From IMG/VR virus record IMGVR_UViG_3300032325_000432, positions 1 through 64,000 of that record: a DNA stretch of 64,000 nt; one strand, given 5' to 3'. The notes below the pieces were generated by a model. The model did not search any database, was not told where the DNA came from, and worked only from the letters and a program-made list of their open reading frames with translations. The DNA is from a virus. Positions within the stretch are counted from its first letter, which is position 1. Every line of letters starts with the position of its first letter. Of this stretch, positions 16,295-23,775 are shown piece by piece. The translations under genes and the position numbers were made by a program.

Positions 16295-16699
16295 ATGGGA
16301 AAAGGTCAAAAGTCTTGTGATAAGTGTGGAGCTACTACAGGCCCGCGAGCTTATATGTGTCCTAAGTGCAATACTCCGTTTGTTTTTAAGGTAAAAAGCA
16401 AAGAAGCAAAGAACACAAAGATCATTAGAGATTTTAACTGGAAAGAACTTGTTAAGGGTGATCGTATCAGAGTTGGTGGAGGCCCATATTTTGCAAAAGG
16501 TGCTGAGTTTATTCCGATGGGCTATAGGGGTCGTTTTGTTGTGGAAGGGATTGACCAGCATGGGATTAAAGCATGGGGTGTAGACAAGAACCAGGGTTTC
16601 TGTCACATCTATATGGGGCCAGATATTCAGAACAAAGAAACTGGGGTTTGGAAGATTAAACACAAGCTTATGAAACTCAAACAAAAGGTGGAGGCGTAA
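16295..16699 (+). CDS. Zinc-ribbon protein, 134 aa
   Basis: CDKCGATTGPRAYMCPKC at residues 8-25 is a complete zinc ribbon. A beta-rich domain follows (VKGDRIRVGGGPYF, then RGRFVVEGID). The layout suggests a nucleic-acid or protein binding regulator. ACAGGAGATG precedes the start. Function not known. Confidence 0.65.
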   Translation: MGKGQKSCDKCGATTGPRAYMCPKCNTPFVFKVKSKEAKNTKIIRDFNWKELVKGDRIRVGGGPYFAKGAEFIPMGYRGRFVVEGIDQHGIKAWGVDKNQGFCHIYMGPDIQNKETGVWKIKHKLMKLKQKVEA

Positions 16700-16980
16700 T
16701 GTCTCTTACTCAAGAACAAAGAGATCAGATAAACAATTTGCTTGATAACAGAGATAAGATGGTAGATAACCTCTATCATATTGAAAGGATTTTAAAAACT
16801 TATTTTCCAGAAGAATTTGAACGAGCAATTCAGTTTTATCTGCCTCAGATTACCACTGCTCTTTACGAGGATAAAAAGTGGCTAAGTAGAGGCGAATACA
16901 GTTTGCAGAACACTATTGACAATCTGCTTGAGCGGTGTAAAATTGACAATGACGGCAAGGGTACTACAAAATATCTCTAA
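16699..16980 (+). CDS. Hypothetical helical protein, 93 aa
   Basis: Starts on the last base of the previous gene (TAATG). Mostly helices, with EEFERAIQFYLPQI in the centre. Not recognised. Confidence 0.6.
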   Translation: MSLTQEQRDQINNLLDNRDKMVDNLYHIERILKTYFPEEFERAIQFYLPQITTALYEDKKWLSRGEYSLQNTIDNLLERCKIDNDGKGTTKYL

Positions 16981-16992
16981 TTGGAACTAATA

Positions 16993-17364
16993 ATGGAAAG
17001 CTATAGTATTATTGATTTGGAAGGTTATGCAAAGTCCATGAGGGACGGTGCTGCATCATCATTTGAAAAAGACTATACAGAAAATTTAGATGATTTTATT
17101 TCTATTACTCAGGTAATCAATATGATCAAGAAGAATAATCTTGGTCTAGATGAGGAAGGTAACTACCTTATCAATGAAGAGATTTTCGATGATATGTTTA
17201 ATGAAATTAGGGATTGGCTTTATGGTGTTGGTCTAGCCAAGCTGGCAGCAAAAGGATTTGTAGACTGCTCATGGGATGATGAATCTAATGAAATGGTATT
17301 CTGGTTAGCGAATCAAGATAAAACAGGTATTCCAGCAAAACCCTCAAAGGATAATGATGAATAA
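16993..17364 (+). CDS. WDDES-family protein (paralogue 1), 123 aa
   Basis: ATG 16993 is preferred over TTG 16981. The C-terminal part ends with VDCSWDDESNEMVFW. The genes at 17354 and 34354 share the pattern A-x-x-G-[IFL]-[VIL]-x2-[ASF]-D-[DH]-ES-x-[EDM]-x-FW, so they form a family. The N-terminus contains an acidic helix-turn segment (TQVINMIKKNNLG) that may be a protein-interaction region. No known function. Confidence 0.65.
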   Translation: MESYSIIDLEGYAKSMRDGAASSFEKDYTENLDDFISITQVINMIKKNNLGLDEEGNYLINEEIFDDMFNEIRDWLYGVGLAKLAAKGFVDCSWDDESNEMVFWLANQDKTGIPAKPSKDNDE

Positions 17365-17707
17365 TTATATCAAGATCAGAAACCTGAAACTTTTTAGTAA
17401 AAGTATTAGAAAAAATGTTGCTATGGTTTTTCCCAAGAGGTATTACTATGAAATAGATGGTTTGATTTCTTTGTCTCAAACAGAACAATTGGTCAGGAAA
17501 TACATTGAGCCAGGATATAATGATGAATTTATTCTGAGCGATGAGAACTATGATCTTCTTTGTGATGAAATCAAAAAATGGATTTACAATTCAAGCTTAA
17601 GTTTAGTAGCGTCATCTGGCATCATAGAATGTGCTTGGGATGATGAGTCTAGTGAAATGTTTTTTTGGCATCCAGAATCAAACGAAACCTTTAATATTGC
17701 AAAGTAA
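17354..17707 (+). CDS. WDDES-family protein (paralogue 2), 117 aa
   Basis: Ends with IIECAWDDESSEMFFW, closely matching the upstream neighbour, which suggests a tandem duplication. The N-terminus is basic and different. ATG 17354 or 17357. It overlaps the upstream gene by 11 bases. Confidence 0.65.
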   Translation: MMNNYIKIRNLKLFSKSIRKNVAMVFPKRYYYEIDGLISLSQTEQLVRKYIEPGYNDEFILSDENYDLLCDEIKKWIYNSSLSLVASSGIIECAWDDESSEMFFWHPESNETFNIAK

Positions 17708-17709
17708 TT

Positions 17710-17865
17710 ATGTCAAAACAAGAAATACAAGAACTAAAAGATCAAATACATGACTTGAAGGAATATCTATATTCTGATTTGTGTAAGGCTTGCGGAGATG
17801 CAGCATTATCTCTAGATAAAATTAATCAAAGACTAATCGAACTAGAGTCACAACAAAATTCCTAA
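17710..17865 (+). CDS. Small coiled-coil protein, 51 aa
   Basis: Starts at ATG 17710 two bases after the preceding stop. Helical throughout (SKQEIQELKDQIHDLKEYL), a likely coiled coil, with a CKACG in the centre. Function unknown. Confidence 0.55.
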   Translation: MSKQEIQELKDQIHDLKEYLYSDLCKACGDAALSLDKINQRLIELESQQNS

Positions 17866-17870
17866 AGGTC

Positions 17871-17899
17871 TTGACAGTGGTTGGTCGATAGAGTACAAT
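17871..17899 (+). promoter_or_regulatory. Promoter with GTCGATA spacer box, upstream of tRNA and tmRNA
   Basis: TTGACA at 17871-17876, TACAAT at 17894-17899, 17-base spacer, GTCGATA at 17884-17890 close to the -10. It starts 14 bases before the tRNA-Ile gene and could also serve the tmRNA. Confidence 0.82.
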
Positions 17900-17912
17900 A
17901 GGAAAACAACAC

Positions 17913-17988
17913 GGGGCGTAAGGTAAGCCGGTAGCATCCGTCACTCTTATAAGGTGATCATAGGTACGTTCGACTCGTACACGCCCTA
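17913..17988 (+). tRNA. tRNA-Ile(UAU), probable
   Basis: Acceptor 17913-17919 (GGGGCGT) pairs with ACGCCCT at 17981-17987, with G-U at the first pair; A follows as discriminator. The T arm GTACG-TTCGACT-CGTAC is perfect. The anticodon stem TCACT/GGTGA encloses CTTATAA, giving anticodon UAU, which would read AUA. The D arm is weak (only two clear pairs). CCA is not encoded. AUA is a frequent Ile codon in these genes, so a private reader makes sense. Confidence 0.78.
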
Positions 17989-17997
17989 CTTTAATAC

Positions 17998-18249
17998 ATG
18001 GATTTGTTTATGAAACTACAACCACTAACGGTAATATTTTTAGGATTATTTCTAGCATCATTAGGATTTAACCTATTACAGTTTCAAAACATCAAAAGAC
18101 TAACTTATCAAATCCAAAAAATGGAGGCTGGGCCAGCTAGAGGTTTGTTTCTGCAACCAGAAATGCCAAAATCTCCGATAAGTGATGAAGAATTAAAAGA
18201 GTTGATGGAACGAATTCTCAAGAAAATGAAACAAGAAAGAATGGTGTAG
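17998..18249 (+). CDS. Single-pass membrane protein, 83 aa
   Basis: A hydrophobic segment at about residues 8-29 is followed by a helical, acidic-basic tail (EELKELMERILKKMKQE). ATG 18010 is an alternative start. It lies between the tRNA and the tmRNA, 9 bases from each. Function unknown. Confidence 0.6.
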   Translation: MDLFMKLQPLTVIFLGLFLASLGFNLLQFQNIKRLTYQIQKMEAGPARGLFLQPEMPKSPISDEELKELMERILKKMKQERMV

Positions 18250-18258
18250 ATAAAACAC

Positions 18259-18608
18259 GGGCTAGTAAAGGTATCGACAGGTAAAATAGGTATAGATCGC
18301 ATCGACTGGTTAATCGACCGGCCAGTTTAAAAGTCGATTAAAATTGTTAATTGGCGAAGTAACTCTCGCTCTCGCTGCCTAATTAGTTAGGTATTGAGTG
18401 GGGCGGCATGAGCCTTATTACCAAATCATGCTGACTCCGATATTCGGATATGGTAGTCCTACCAGACATAAATAGGAATGATGATTGTACTCAATCTGAC
18501 GCAGATAACTCTGATAGCTTTGTTGGTAGTGTGATAACAACCAACTAACGATGTAGAAGTTTATATTGATGTTTATTCTGGACGGCAGTTCGACTCTGCC
18601 CTAGTCCA
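18259..18608 (+). ncRNA. ssrA: tmRNA (transfer-messenger RNA)
   Basis: The 5' end GGGCTAG (18259-18265) and 3' end CTAGTCC (18601-18607) pair over seven bases with one G-U. The 5' part has GGTATCGACAGG, the tmRNA 5' consensus, and the 3' part has a T arm GGCAG-TTCGACT-CTGCC. Between them a reading frame ends GEVTLALAA-stop (TAA at 18380-18382), the Ala-Leu-Ala-Ala degradation-tag signature. The resume codon is probably GGC 18353 or a little earlier. A following hairpin-rich region fits the pseudoknots. CCA is not encoded. tmRNA with SmpB rescues stalled ribosomes. Confidence 0.92.
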
Positions 18609-18617
18609 CTTAATATT

Positions 18618-18965
18618 ATGAGAAAAATTTGTACTTACTGTGGAAAGCGTAAAAACCTAGCAAGTTTTCCCAAGCATAGTATGTACAAAGACAATCTGGA
18701 TAGCAGATGTAGAAAGTGTGTTAAGAAACATTCTAAGATACGAGTTAAGCTACATAAAAAAGCCCCCCCAAGACCAGAAGTTTGTGAATGTTGTAAAAAA
18801 GTTCCATATAAATGGGCTTTAGATCATGATCATGATGATAATAGTTTTAGGGGCTGGCTCTGTGAACCTTGCAATACTGGCATAGGTAAACTTGGAGATG
18901 ATTTTCAGAGTATCGTTAACGCTATGAATTATTTTCTCTCAAGACAAAAGCGATATGAAAAATAA
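18618..18965 (+). CDS. Endonuclease VII-type HNH nuclease
   Basis: 115 aa. A first zinc pair CTYCGKRKN, a second CRKC, then CECC and the core LDHDHDDNSFRGWLC, ending CNTGIGKLGDD. This is the recombination endonuclease VII pattern (T4 gp49), which cuts Holliday junctions and branched DNA. It lies right after the tmRNA. It could partner with the RuvB-like gene at 35146. Some members of the family behave as homing enzymes. Confidence 0.82.
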   Translation: MRKICTYCGKRKNLASFPKHSMYKDNLDSRCRKCVKKHSKIRVKLHKKAPPRPEVCECCKKVPYKWALDHDHDDNSFRGWLCEPCNTGIGKLGDDFQSIVNAMNYFLSRQKRYEK

Positions 18966-19170
18966 GATTAGAGAACATCTAACGGAAAATGATATGACGT
19001 ATTATCAGCACTTTAAATTTGCTGTATTTTTTGGATGTTTATCTTTAGTTGCTGGGTTTTGTTTAATAGTTCATGCGTTTTTTCCATGCTGGTTTCAAAC
19101 TTCTGGCAGCGATTTGGTTCAGTCTATGGCTATCGTGTTTAAGAAACGAAGTCGATTAGACGATACTTGA
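18955..19170 (+). CDS. DUF6356-like small membrane protein
   Basis: Opens KIREHLTENDMTYYQHFKFAV, followed by a hydrophobic segment of about 25 residues and then a short C-terminal tail. The order (helix, TYxxHF, membrane span, HA-FFP) fits DUF6356, a bacterial and phage family. It overlaps the endonuclease by 11 bases. Role unknown. Confidence 0.6.
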   Translation: MKNKIREHLTENDMTYYQHFKFAVFFGCLSLVAGFCLIVHAFFPCWFQTSGSDLVQSMAIVFKKRSRLDDT

Positions 19171-19195
19171 CAGAGGGGCTACCCTATGGTAGAAT
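19167..19195 (+). promoter_or_regulatory. Promoter for DNA ligase
   Basis: TTGACA at 19167-19172, TAGAAT at 19190-19195, 17-base spacer. The spacer lacks CCGATA, but CGATAC lies just before the -35. The -35 overlaps the previous gene's stop. Confidence 0.78.
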
Positions 19196-19220
19196 TGGGA
19201 CAACACAGGAGAAAATAAAA

Positions 19221-20522
19221 ATGTCGTTTGAGCATCTTAATGGTTTTGTTCGTGATTTGAAGGCAACCAGCAGCACACTTGATAAGGTTGGAATTATTGA
19301 GGATTATACTGCCTCTAATGAGAGTGGAGCAAACTTTATCAAGAAAATTCTGCTCTATACCTACCATCCTCTTTGGCAATATAATGTGACCAGCGATAAT
19401 CTTAAAAAGAAAAAGCATCTGCGTGGTCATGCTTATGATTGTATTTTTAAGCTTTTGGATGATCTAAAGAGTAGGAAGATTACTGGACATGATGCCATTG
19501 GAGCAGTAAATACGTTCATTGATAACCAAAGAGAATACGAAGAACTCGTCCACTGTATCATTGATAAAGATTTGAAAACCCGTGCTGGAGATAAGCTAAT
19601 TAATAAGGCTATTCCAGATCATATTCCAACATTTAGTGTCGCCCTAGCGGACAAATATGTTCCTAAAATTGTAGACTGGAAGGATGGATGGTATGTTAGC
19701 AGAAAGATCGACGGTGCTAGATGTATTGCTATTGTTGATGGTAATGGTGATACTACCTTTTATTCCCGCACGGGAAAAAACTTTGATACTCTTGGTGTTG
19801 TTGGCGACGGCATTAAAGCTTTGGGACTTACTAATGTAGTTCTTGATGGTGAGCTTTGTTTGGTTGATGAAGATGGTAACGAGGATTTCCAAGGAGTAAT
19901 GAAGGAACTTCGTAAGAAGGATCATACCATCCCTAATCCATCATATAAGATTTTTGACATGATTACTCATGATGAGTTTTATAGTCAGAAAGGCGAAAAG
20001 AATCGACCATTCGGCATTAGGCTGAAGAATCTCACTGAAATCATGAAGAAGAATGAATGTCCTTGTCTTACACTGTTGGAACAATCTTTGGTGAAGGATG
20101 AGAGCCATTTTCAAGAATGGATAGCAAAATCTACACAGAATTCTTGGGAAGGATTGATTTTAAGAGCAGACGAACTTTATAAGGGAAAACGATCAAAAGA
20201 TATGCTTAAATGGAAATCATTCAATGATGCAGAGTATGTCGTTTCTGATGTTGAGTTTGGGCCATTTAGATATGTCTTGAATGGTCAAGAAAAAGAAGAG
20301 GAAATGCTATCTTGTGTTACAATTAAACACAAAGGATATAATGTTAGAGTTGGAAGTGGATTTTCAATAGAACAAAGACAATATTTTTACAAAAATCCTA
20401 AAGAAATTCTAGGAAAAATTATTAGAGTTAATTATTTTGAAGAAACTAACAACCAAGATGGCGGTATTTCATTAAGATTTCCGACGTTGGCTTATATTTA
20501 TGGTGATAGTAGGGATATTTAA
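19221..20522 (+). CDS. ATP-dependent DNA ligase
   Basis: ATG 19221 after CAGGAGAAAAT. Motif I is KIDGAR with the adenylated Lys at residue 162. Motif III is FYSRTGKNF, then DGELCLVDEDG, motif IV WEGLILRAD and motif V DMLKWKSF, followed by an OB domain. 433 aa. It seals nicks in phage DNA during replication, recombination and repair. The longer start at 19167 would sit on the promoter. Confidence 0.93.
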   Translation: MSFEHLNGFVRDLKATSSTLDKVGIIEDYTASNESGANFIKKILLYTYHPLWQYNVTSDNLKKKKHLRGHAYDCIFKLLDDLKSRKITGHDAIGAVNTFIDNQREYEELVHCIIDKDLKTRAGDKLINKAIPDHIPTFSVALADKYVPKIVDWKDGWYVSRKIDGARCIAIVDGNGDTTFYSRTGKNFDTLGVVGDGIKALGLTNVVLDGELCLVDEDGNEDFQGVMKELRKKDHTIPNPSYKIFDMITHDEFYSQKGEKNRPFGIRLKNLTEIMKKNECPCLTLLEQSLVKDESHFQEWIAKSTQNSWEGLILRADELYKGKRSKDMLKWKSFNDAEYVVSDVEFGPFRYVLNGQEKEEEMLSCVTIKHKGYNVRVGSGFSIEQRQYFYKNPKEILGKIIRVNYFEETNNQDGGISLRFPTLAYIYGDSRDI

Positions 20523-20558
20523 TAGTCCCATTTCATTTTGGTGTAAGTATAATATACT

Positions 20559-21212
20559 ATGAAAAAATGCACAAAATGTCATATAAATAAGTCTTTAAAA
20601 GAATTCAATAAAAAACATACATCTCCAGATGGTTATAGGACTTATTGCAGGGTTTGTTCTAAGAAATATAACAATGAACGTCAAAAACAAATTATCTATA
20701 AAACAGCTTATCAAAAAAGATGTCTTAAATGTAATAAAAAAAGACTCACCAAATTTTTTCATAAATGTATACATAATAAAGACGGATGCAATTCTTGGTG
20801 TTTAGATTGTGTCTCTTTGTATAAAAAAGACTATAATCAAAAAAACAGAAAACATAGAAATAAATATTTAAAAAATAGATTAAAACAAAATCCTTCTTTA
20901 AGATTAATCAAAAACTATAGAACGAGAATTGGCATAGCATTTAAAAATTCTAATAAATCAAAATCAACAGAGCAATTATTGGGTTGTTCATTAGAGTATT
21001 TTCAAAATCATATAATCAATCAATTCAATAAAGACATGACGATAGAAAATTATGGGAAATGGCATATTGATCATATAATTCCTATTAGTTCTGCTAAATC
21101 AAAGAAAGAATTAGAGCAATTATGTCACTATACAAATTTACAACCATTGTGGGCAATAGACAACATCAAGAAAAGTAATAAGATTCTTCATGGAGAAGAA
21201 AGAGACATCTAA
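20559..21212 (+). CDS. HNH homing-type endonuclease
   Basis: Two N-terminal zinc ribbons, CTKCHINKSLKEF with CRVC, and CLKCNKKR with CLDC, are followed by a basic linker and the core NYGKWHIDHIIPISS, then NLQPLWAIDNIKKSN. It is closely similar to the leftward gene at 3086-3691. Its own -10-like TATAAT lies at 20548-20553, but the -35 is poor. It is inserted after the ligase gene. Confidence 0.87.
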   Translation: MKKCTKCHINKSLKEFNKKHTSPDGYRTYCRVCSKKYNNERQKQIIYKTAYQKRCLKCNKKRLTKFFHKCIHNKDGCNSWCLDCVSLYKKDYNQKNRKHRNKYLKNRLKQNPSLRLIKNYRTRIGIAFKNSNKSKSTEQLLGCSLEYFQNHIINQFNKDMTIENYGKWHIDHIIPISSAKSKKELEQLCHYTNLQPLWAIDNIKKSNKILHGEERDI

Positions 21213-21240
21213 TTGATCAGTTTCCGGTATGGTGTATTAA
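21213..21240 (+). promoter_or_regulatory. Weak promoter-like site
   Basis: TTGATC at 21213-21218 and TATTAA at 21235-21240 with a 16-base spacer that contains CCGGTAT. It would drive 21268. The hexamers are poor, so low confidence. Confidence 0.4.
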
Positions 21241-21267
21241 ATTGTCCCGCCTTACTGGAGACATTAA

Positions 21268-21678
21268 ATGATCAAAGTTATTCTTCGCTCTATTATATAT
21301 CCGTGGTTTATTTTATTTGTAGGATTTTCCATAGGTTTTATCTGTAATTCTGAATGGTTCGGCTGCAAGTATGTTCTTGTAGAAAGATCAGTAAGGAATA
21401 TATTTTTCCCAATAAAATATGATGAACAAGTAGAGCAGTGGGTAAAATCCAATGGACGATTAAGATTGTGGGCTAATTTAGAGTGCCCAGAATATTTTGA
21501 AGTTATTCATGAGTTTGTTAAAGGAGAGGAGCATTACTGGGCTATTTATAAGACCAGAGATAGCAAAGGTAAAGAAATTAAAGACATTGGTAGTGTGAGA
21601 GTTAAGTGGAAAACATGGGAATACTACTATAAATTAGACGAGATTATAGATAAGTATGGTTCTAGGAAATTAGATTGA
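21268..21678 (+). CDS. Membrane-anchored protein, 136 aa
   Basis: CTGGAGAC precedes ATG 21268. One N-terminal membrane helix (about residues 5-25) then a soluble domain rich in Trp, Tyr and Glu. No family recognised. Confidence 0.62.
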   Translation: MIKVILRSIIYPWFILFVGFSIGFICNSEWFGCKYVLVERSVRNIFFPIKYDEQVEQWVKSNGRLRLWANLECPEYFEVIHEFVKGEEHYWAIYKTRDSKGKEIKDIGSVRVKWKTWEYYYKLDEIIDKYGSRKLD

Positions 21679-21693
21679 TTCAAGATGCGGGGC

Positions 21694-21722
21694 TTGACAA
21701 GACGATAGGACTAGTGTAGAAT
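21694..21722 (+). promoter_or_regulatory. Promoter with GACGATA spacer box
   Basis: TTGACA at 21694-21699, TAGAAT at 21717-21722, 17-base spacer, GACGATA at 21701-21707. Drives 21760. Confidence 0.82.
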
Positions 21723-21759
21723 CGCAGTATACACTTTGGAACTAACTTTTGAGGACACT

Positions 21760-22458
21760 ATGACAGAGATTGTTGTTGAGAAAAAGCCGATTGTGATGAG
21801 TACGAGCAAAGCCGATGAGTTTTTCAAGAATTTCCCCAAGGATAAGGTAGTAGCATATAAGGACTATTGGGAGAGTGTTCGTCCTAAGACCGATGAAGAT
21901 ATTTTCCGTCGCTATCTCTTTGCATATTGCTCCGTTCATACAACTTGGCAAGGCAATGTCAAGGGATATAATGCTATCAAGAATTTTAGCGAGTGGCTGG
22001 ACAGTAAAGAAATTCTTTTGGAGAAACTTCACAAGAGCGGCGTTGGTCTGCACAATAATCGTACCAATTACATCTGGGATTTTAGCACCAAGTTTTGGGC
22101 CAACCCTAAAGACTTTTATCTGACCACTAAGAAGTATCATGTTAAGAAACGAGACAGTATTCTTACTAAGATTAGTGGTATTGGTCTTGCTAAAATTAGC
22201 TTTGCTCTTGAGATGATTCATCCTAATGAGGCAAGAGTATTGTGTGGAGACATTCATCAGCTTAGACTTTACGATGTTGAGGCTCTTAAATATAATAAGA
22301 GTAAGGTTGGGTCACAGACTTATAAAAAGATGGAGCGGCACTGGATGGTTAACTGCGGCAAGTTGAAAGTACCATCTTATGTAGCAAGGTCGATCTATTG
22401 GGATGATCTTCAAAAGAAGGAAGATAGTCGCTACTGGAGTTATGTTCTGGAGAGTTAA
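21760..22458 (+). CDS. Helix-hairpin-helix protein, HhH-GPD glycosylase-like
   Basis: 232 aa. LTKISGIGLAKISFALEMI (about residues 135-153) is a helix-hairpin-helix, followed by CGDIHQLRLYD, which places an Asp in the position of the catalytic Asp of HhH-GPD DNA glycosylases. The N-terminal half is helical as in that superfamily. If correct, it removes damaged bases. No iron-sulphur Cys cluster is visible. Call rests on pattern only. ATG 21760 fits TTGAGGACA better than TTG 21736. Confidence 0.55.
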   Translation: MTEIVVEKKPIVMSTSKADEFFKNFPKDKVVAYKDYWESVRPKTDEDIFRRYLFAYCSVHTTWQGNVKGYNAIKNFSEWLDSKEILLEKLHKSGVGLHNNRTNYIWDFSTKFWANPKDFYLTTKKYHVKKRDSILTKISGIGLAKISFALEMIHPNEARVLCGDIHQLRLYDVEALKYNKSKVGSQTYKKMERHWMVNCGKLKVPSYVARSIYWDDLQKKEDSRYWSYVLES

Positions 22459-22460
22459 TC

Positions 22461-22586
22461 ATGCAGAATGGTAAGGGTTCTAAAAGGCGAGAGAGTTTGG
22501 TTTCTCAAGAGACTTGGGACAAAAACTACGAAAGAATTTTTAGAAAGAAAAAAGATGGGAAGCGTAACAAATCTAAAAGAAAATAA
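22461..22586 (+). CDS. Short basic protein, 41 aa
   Basis: ATG 22461 is two bases after the previous stop. Opens MQNGKGSKRRESLVS and ends in a run of Lys and Arg. The MxNGKGS start and the following WDKNYERIF recur in many short phage proteins. Function unknown. It overlaps the next gene by 32 bases. Confidence 0.55.
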   Translation: MQNGKGSKRRESLVSQETWDKNYERIFRKKKDGKRNKSKRK

Positions 22587-22833
22587 GACACTGTTTATTC
22601 CGTGTTCTTGTAAGAGCGAGATTTTAGTAATTGAATATGATCATGAAATAGATATAGCTGATCTGGCAATATTTGAACATTATACAAATTATAGCAATAA
22701 GATGTCATTTTGGCAGAGACTACGATATTGTTTTCAGGTTTTGGTACATAAAAAGCCTTATGCTGATCAGATGGTACTAGATAAAAAACAACTCAAAGAT
22801 TTGCAAAAATTCCTAAATGAACTTAACTTATAA
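22555..22833 (+). CDS. Hypothetical protein, 92 aa
   Basis: ATG 22555 (MGSVTNLKENKTLF) is inside the end of the previous short gene. PCSCKSEILVIEYDHE at the N-terminus and a long helix at the C-terminus are visible. Other ATG choices would need a longer overlap. Not recognised. Confidence 0.55.
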   Translation: MGSVTNLKENKTLFIPCSCKSEILVIEYDHEIDIADLAIFEHYTNYSNKMSFWQRLRYCFQVLVHKKPYADQMVLDKKQLKDLQKFLNELNL

Positions 22834-22881
22834 GGTGTATATTATAAGGTTGTCAAAAAATTCATACCAAGGAGGCTAATC

Positions 22882-23097
22882 ATGGTTGTCAGAACAGAGA
22901 CAGAATACATGAACGATCAATTAGCTAACAGAGTTAAGTCTCTTCAAAAAGCTTTAAATCAAGCTGAAACAATAATGAATACCCTTGAGTCAGAAAATCA
23001 AAGACTAAAAGACGTTCTTGCTAACCTAGCGTCAGAAAATAATGAAGGTTACATTCTCGATAGCGAGTCCTTTAATGAGCCAGTGTTTACAGTCTAA
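22882..23097 (+). CDS. Small coiled-coil protein, 71 aa
   Basis: An excellent CAAGGAGGCTAATC site precedes ATG 22882. Residues 10-52 form a continuous helix with heptad spacing (LQKALNQAETIMNTLESENQ). It may mediate oligomerisation. Role unknown. Confidence 0.65.
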   Translation: MVVRTETEYMNDQLANRVKSLQKALNQAETIMNTLESENQRLKDVLANLASENNEGYILDSESFNEPVFTV

Positions 23098-23356
23098 GAA
23101 TAAGAACAAAAGAATAATAACACAAATTGGTGAATATGAATACTTGATTGAGGGTGAAAGCGATTGGGCGAAATTCTGTTGTGAGTCAGATATTTCAGTA
23201 ATAACTTCTGCTAATTTAGATGGTGGGCCATTCCTATTAATTGGTGATTCTTTTTTAGGCAAGGGCAGAATATCATCTATGCAGAATATTGACAGTGGGC
23301 GAGATGGGTATATAATAATTAAGGTTACTCTATACTCACCAAAGGAAAAATCATGA
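23075..23356 (+). CDS. Hypothetical protein, 93 aa
   Basis: ATG 23075 overlaps the previous gene by 23 bases. A basic N-terminus is followed by a beta-rich section (IGEYEYLIEGESDW, then GGPFLLIGDSFLGKG). Function unknown. Confidence 0.55.
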   Translation: MSQCLQSKNKNKRIITQIGEYEYLIEGESDWAKFCCESDISVITSANLDGGPFLLIGDSFLGKGRISSMQNIDSGRDGYIIIKVTLYSPKEKS

Positions 23357-23475
23357 TACCAGAACTAGCTACCGTTGTCGGATACTATCAAGCAATGTTA
23401 ATCTCTGGATATAACGAATATCAAATTCAACAAATTATTAAGGGGTCTACCTATGAGCCAACTTCACAAGAGTAA
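23353..23475 (+). CDS. Small protein, 40 aa
   Basis: ATGA overlap with the previous gene; 40 codons to TAA 23473. Its end overlaps the PspC gene by 23 bases. Helical and not recognised. Confidence 0.45.
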   Translation: MIPELATVVGYYQAMLISGYNEYQIQQIIKGSTYEPTSQE

Positions 23476-23641
23476 TAAGAACAGAGTTTTCTTGGGAGTG
23501 TGTGGGGGATTATCAGAAAGTCTAGGTCTAGATGTTTCTGTAGTAAGACTAGGATTTGTTGCTGGAGCTATCTTTACTGGTAGTATTCTTTTTTGGGTAT
23601 ATCTGCTTTTAGCTCTTGTTTTACCAACACAAGATAACTAG
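23453..23641 (+). CDS. PspC-domain membrane protein, 62 aa
   Basis: KNRVFLGVCGGLSESLGLD followed by a hydrophobic segment is the PspC signature. In bacteria PspC acts at the inner membrane in the phage-shock (envelope stress) response and, with PspB, controls PspA. This short copy has a single domain and one or two membrane helices. A phage version might dampen or exploit envelope stress. Confidence 0.82.
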   Translation: MSQLHKSNKNRVFLGVCGGLSESLGLDVSVVRLGFVAGAIFTGSILFWVYLLLALVLPTQDN

Positions 23642-23664
23642 TATCAGTATTTTCCTATCTTCTC

Positions 23665-23720
23665 CAGTTGTTCTTCCAACTGTGATCAATCGACCAGTAA
23701 TATCTCCTACTTGGTCGATT
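23665..23720 (+). terminator. Tandem hairpins after PspC
   Basis: Two perfect hairpins follow the PspC gene: CAGTTG/CAACTG at 23665-23682 and AATCGACCA/TGGTCGATT at 23688-23720. The second is followed by TTTGGTGTATTTTATT, an interrupted T-rich stretch. They could end transcription or stabilise the mRNA. A weak promoter-like TTGACC follows at 23744. Confidence 0.55.
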
Positions 23721-23775
23721 TGGTGTATTTTATTCTGATAGATTGACCAATATCTTATCAGGAATACTAATTACC

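Noticed and set aside
20548-20553. TATAAT before the HNH gene at 20559
   Set aside because: It has no -35 hexamer at 16-18 bases and lies right on the start codon region.
23744-23775. Possible promoter TTGACC before the thioredoxin-fold gene
   Set aside because: No -10 hexamer of good quality at 16-18 bases; it overlaps the ribosome site region.
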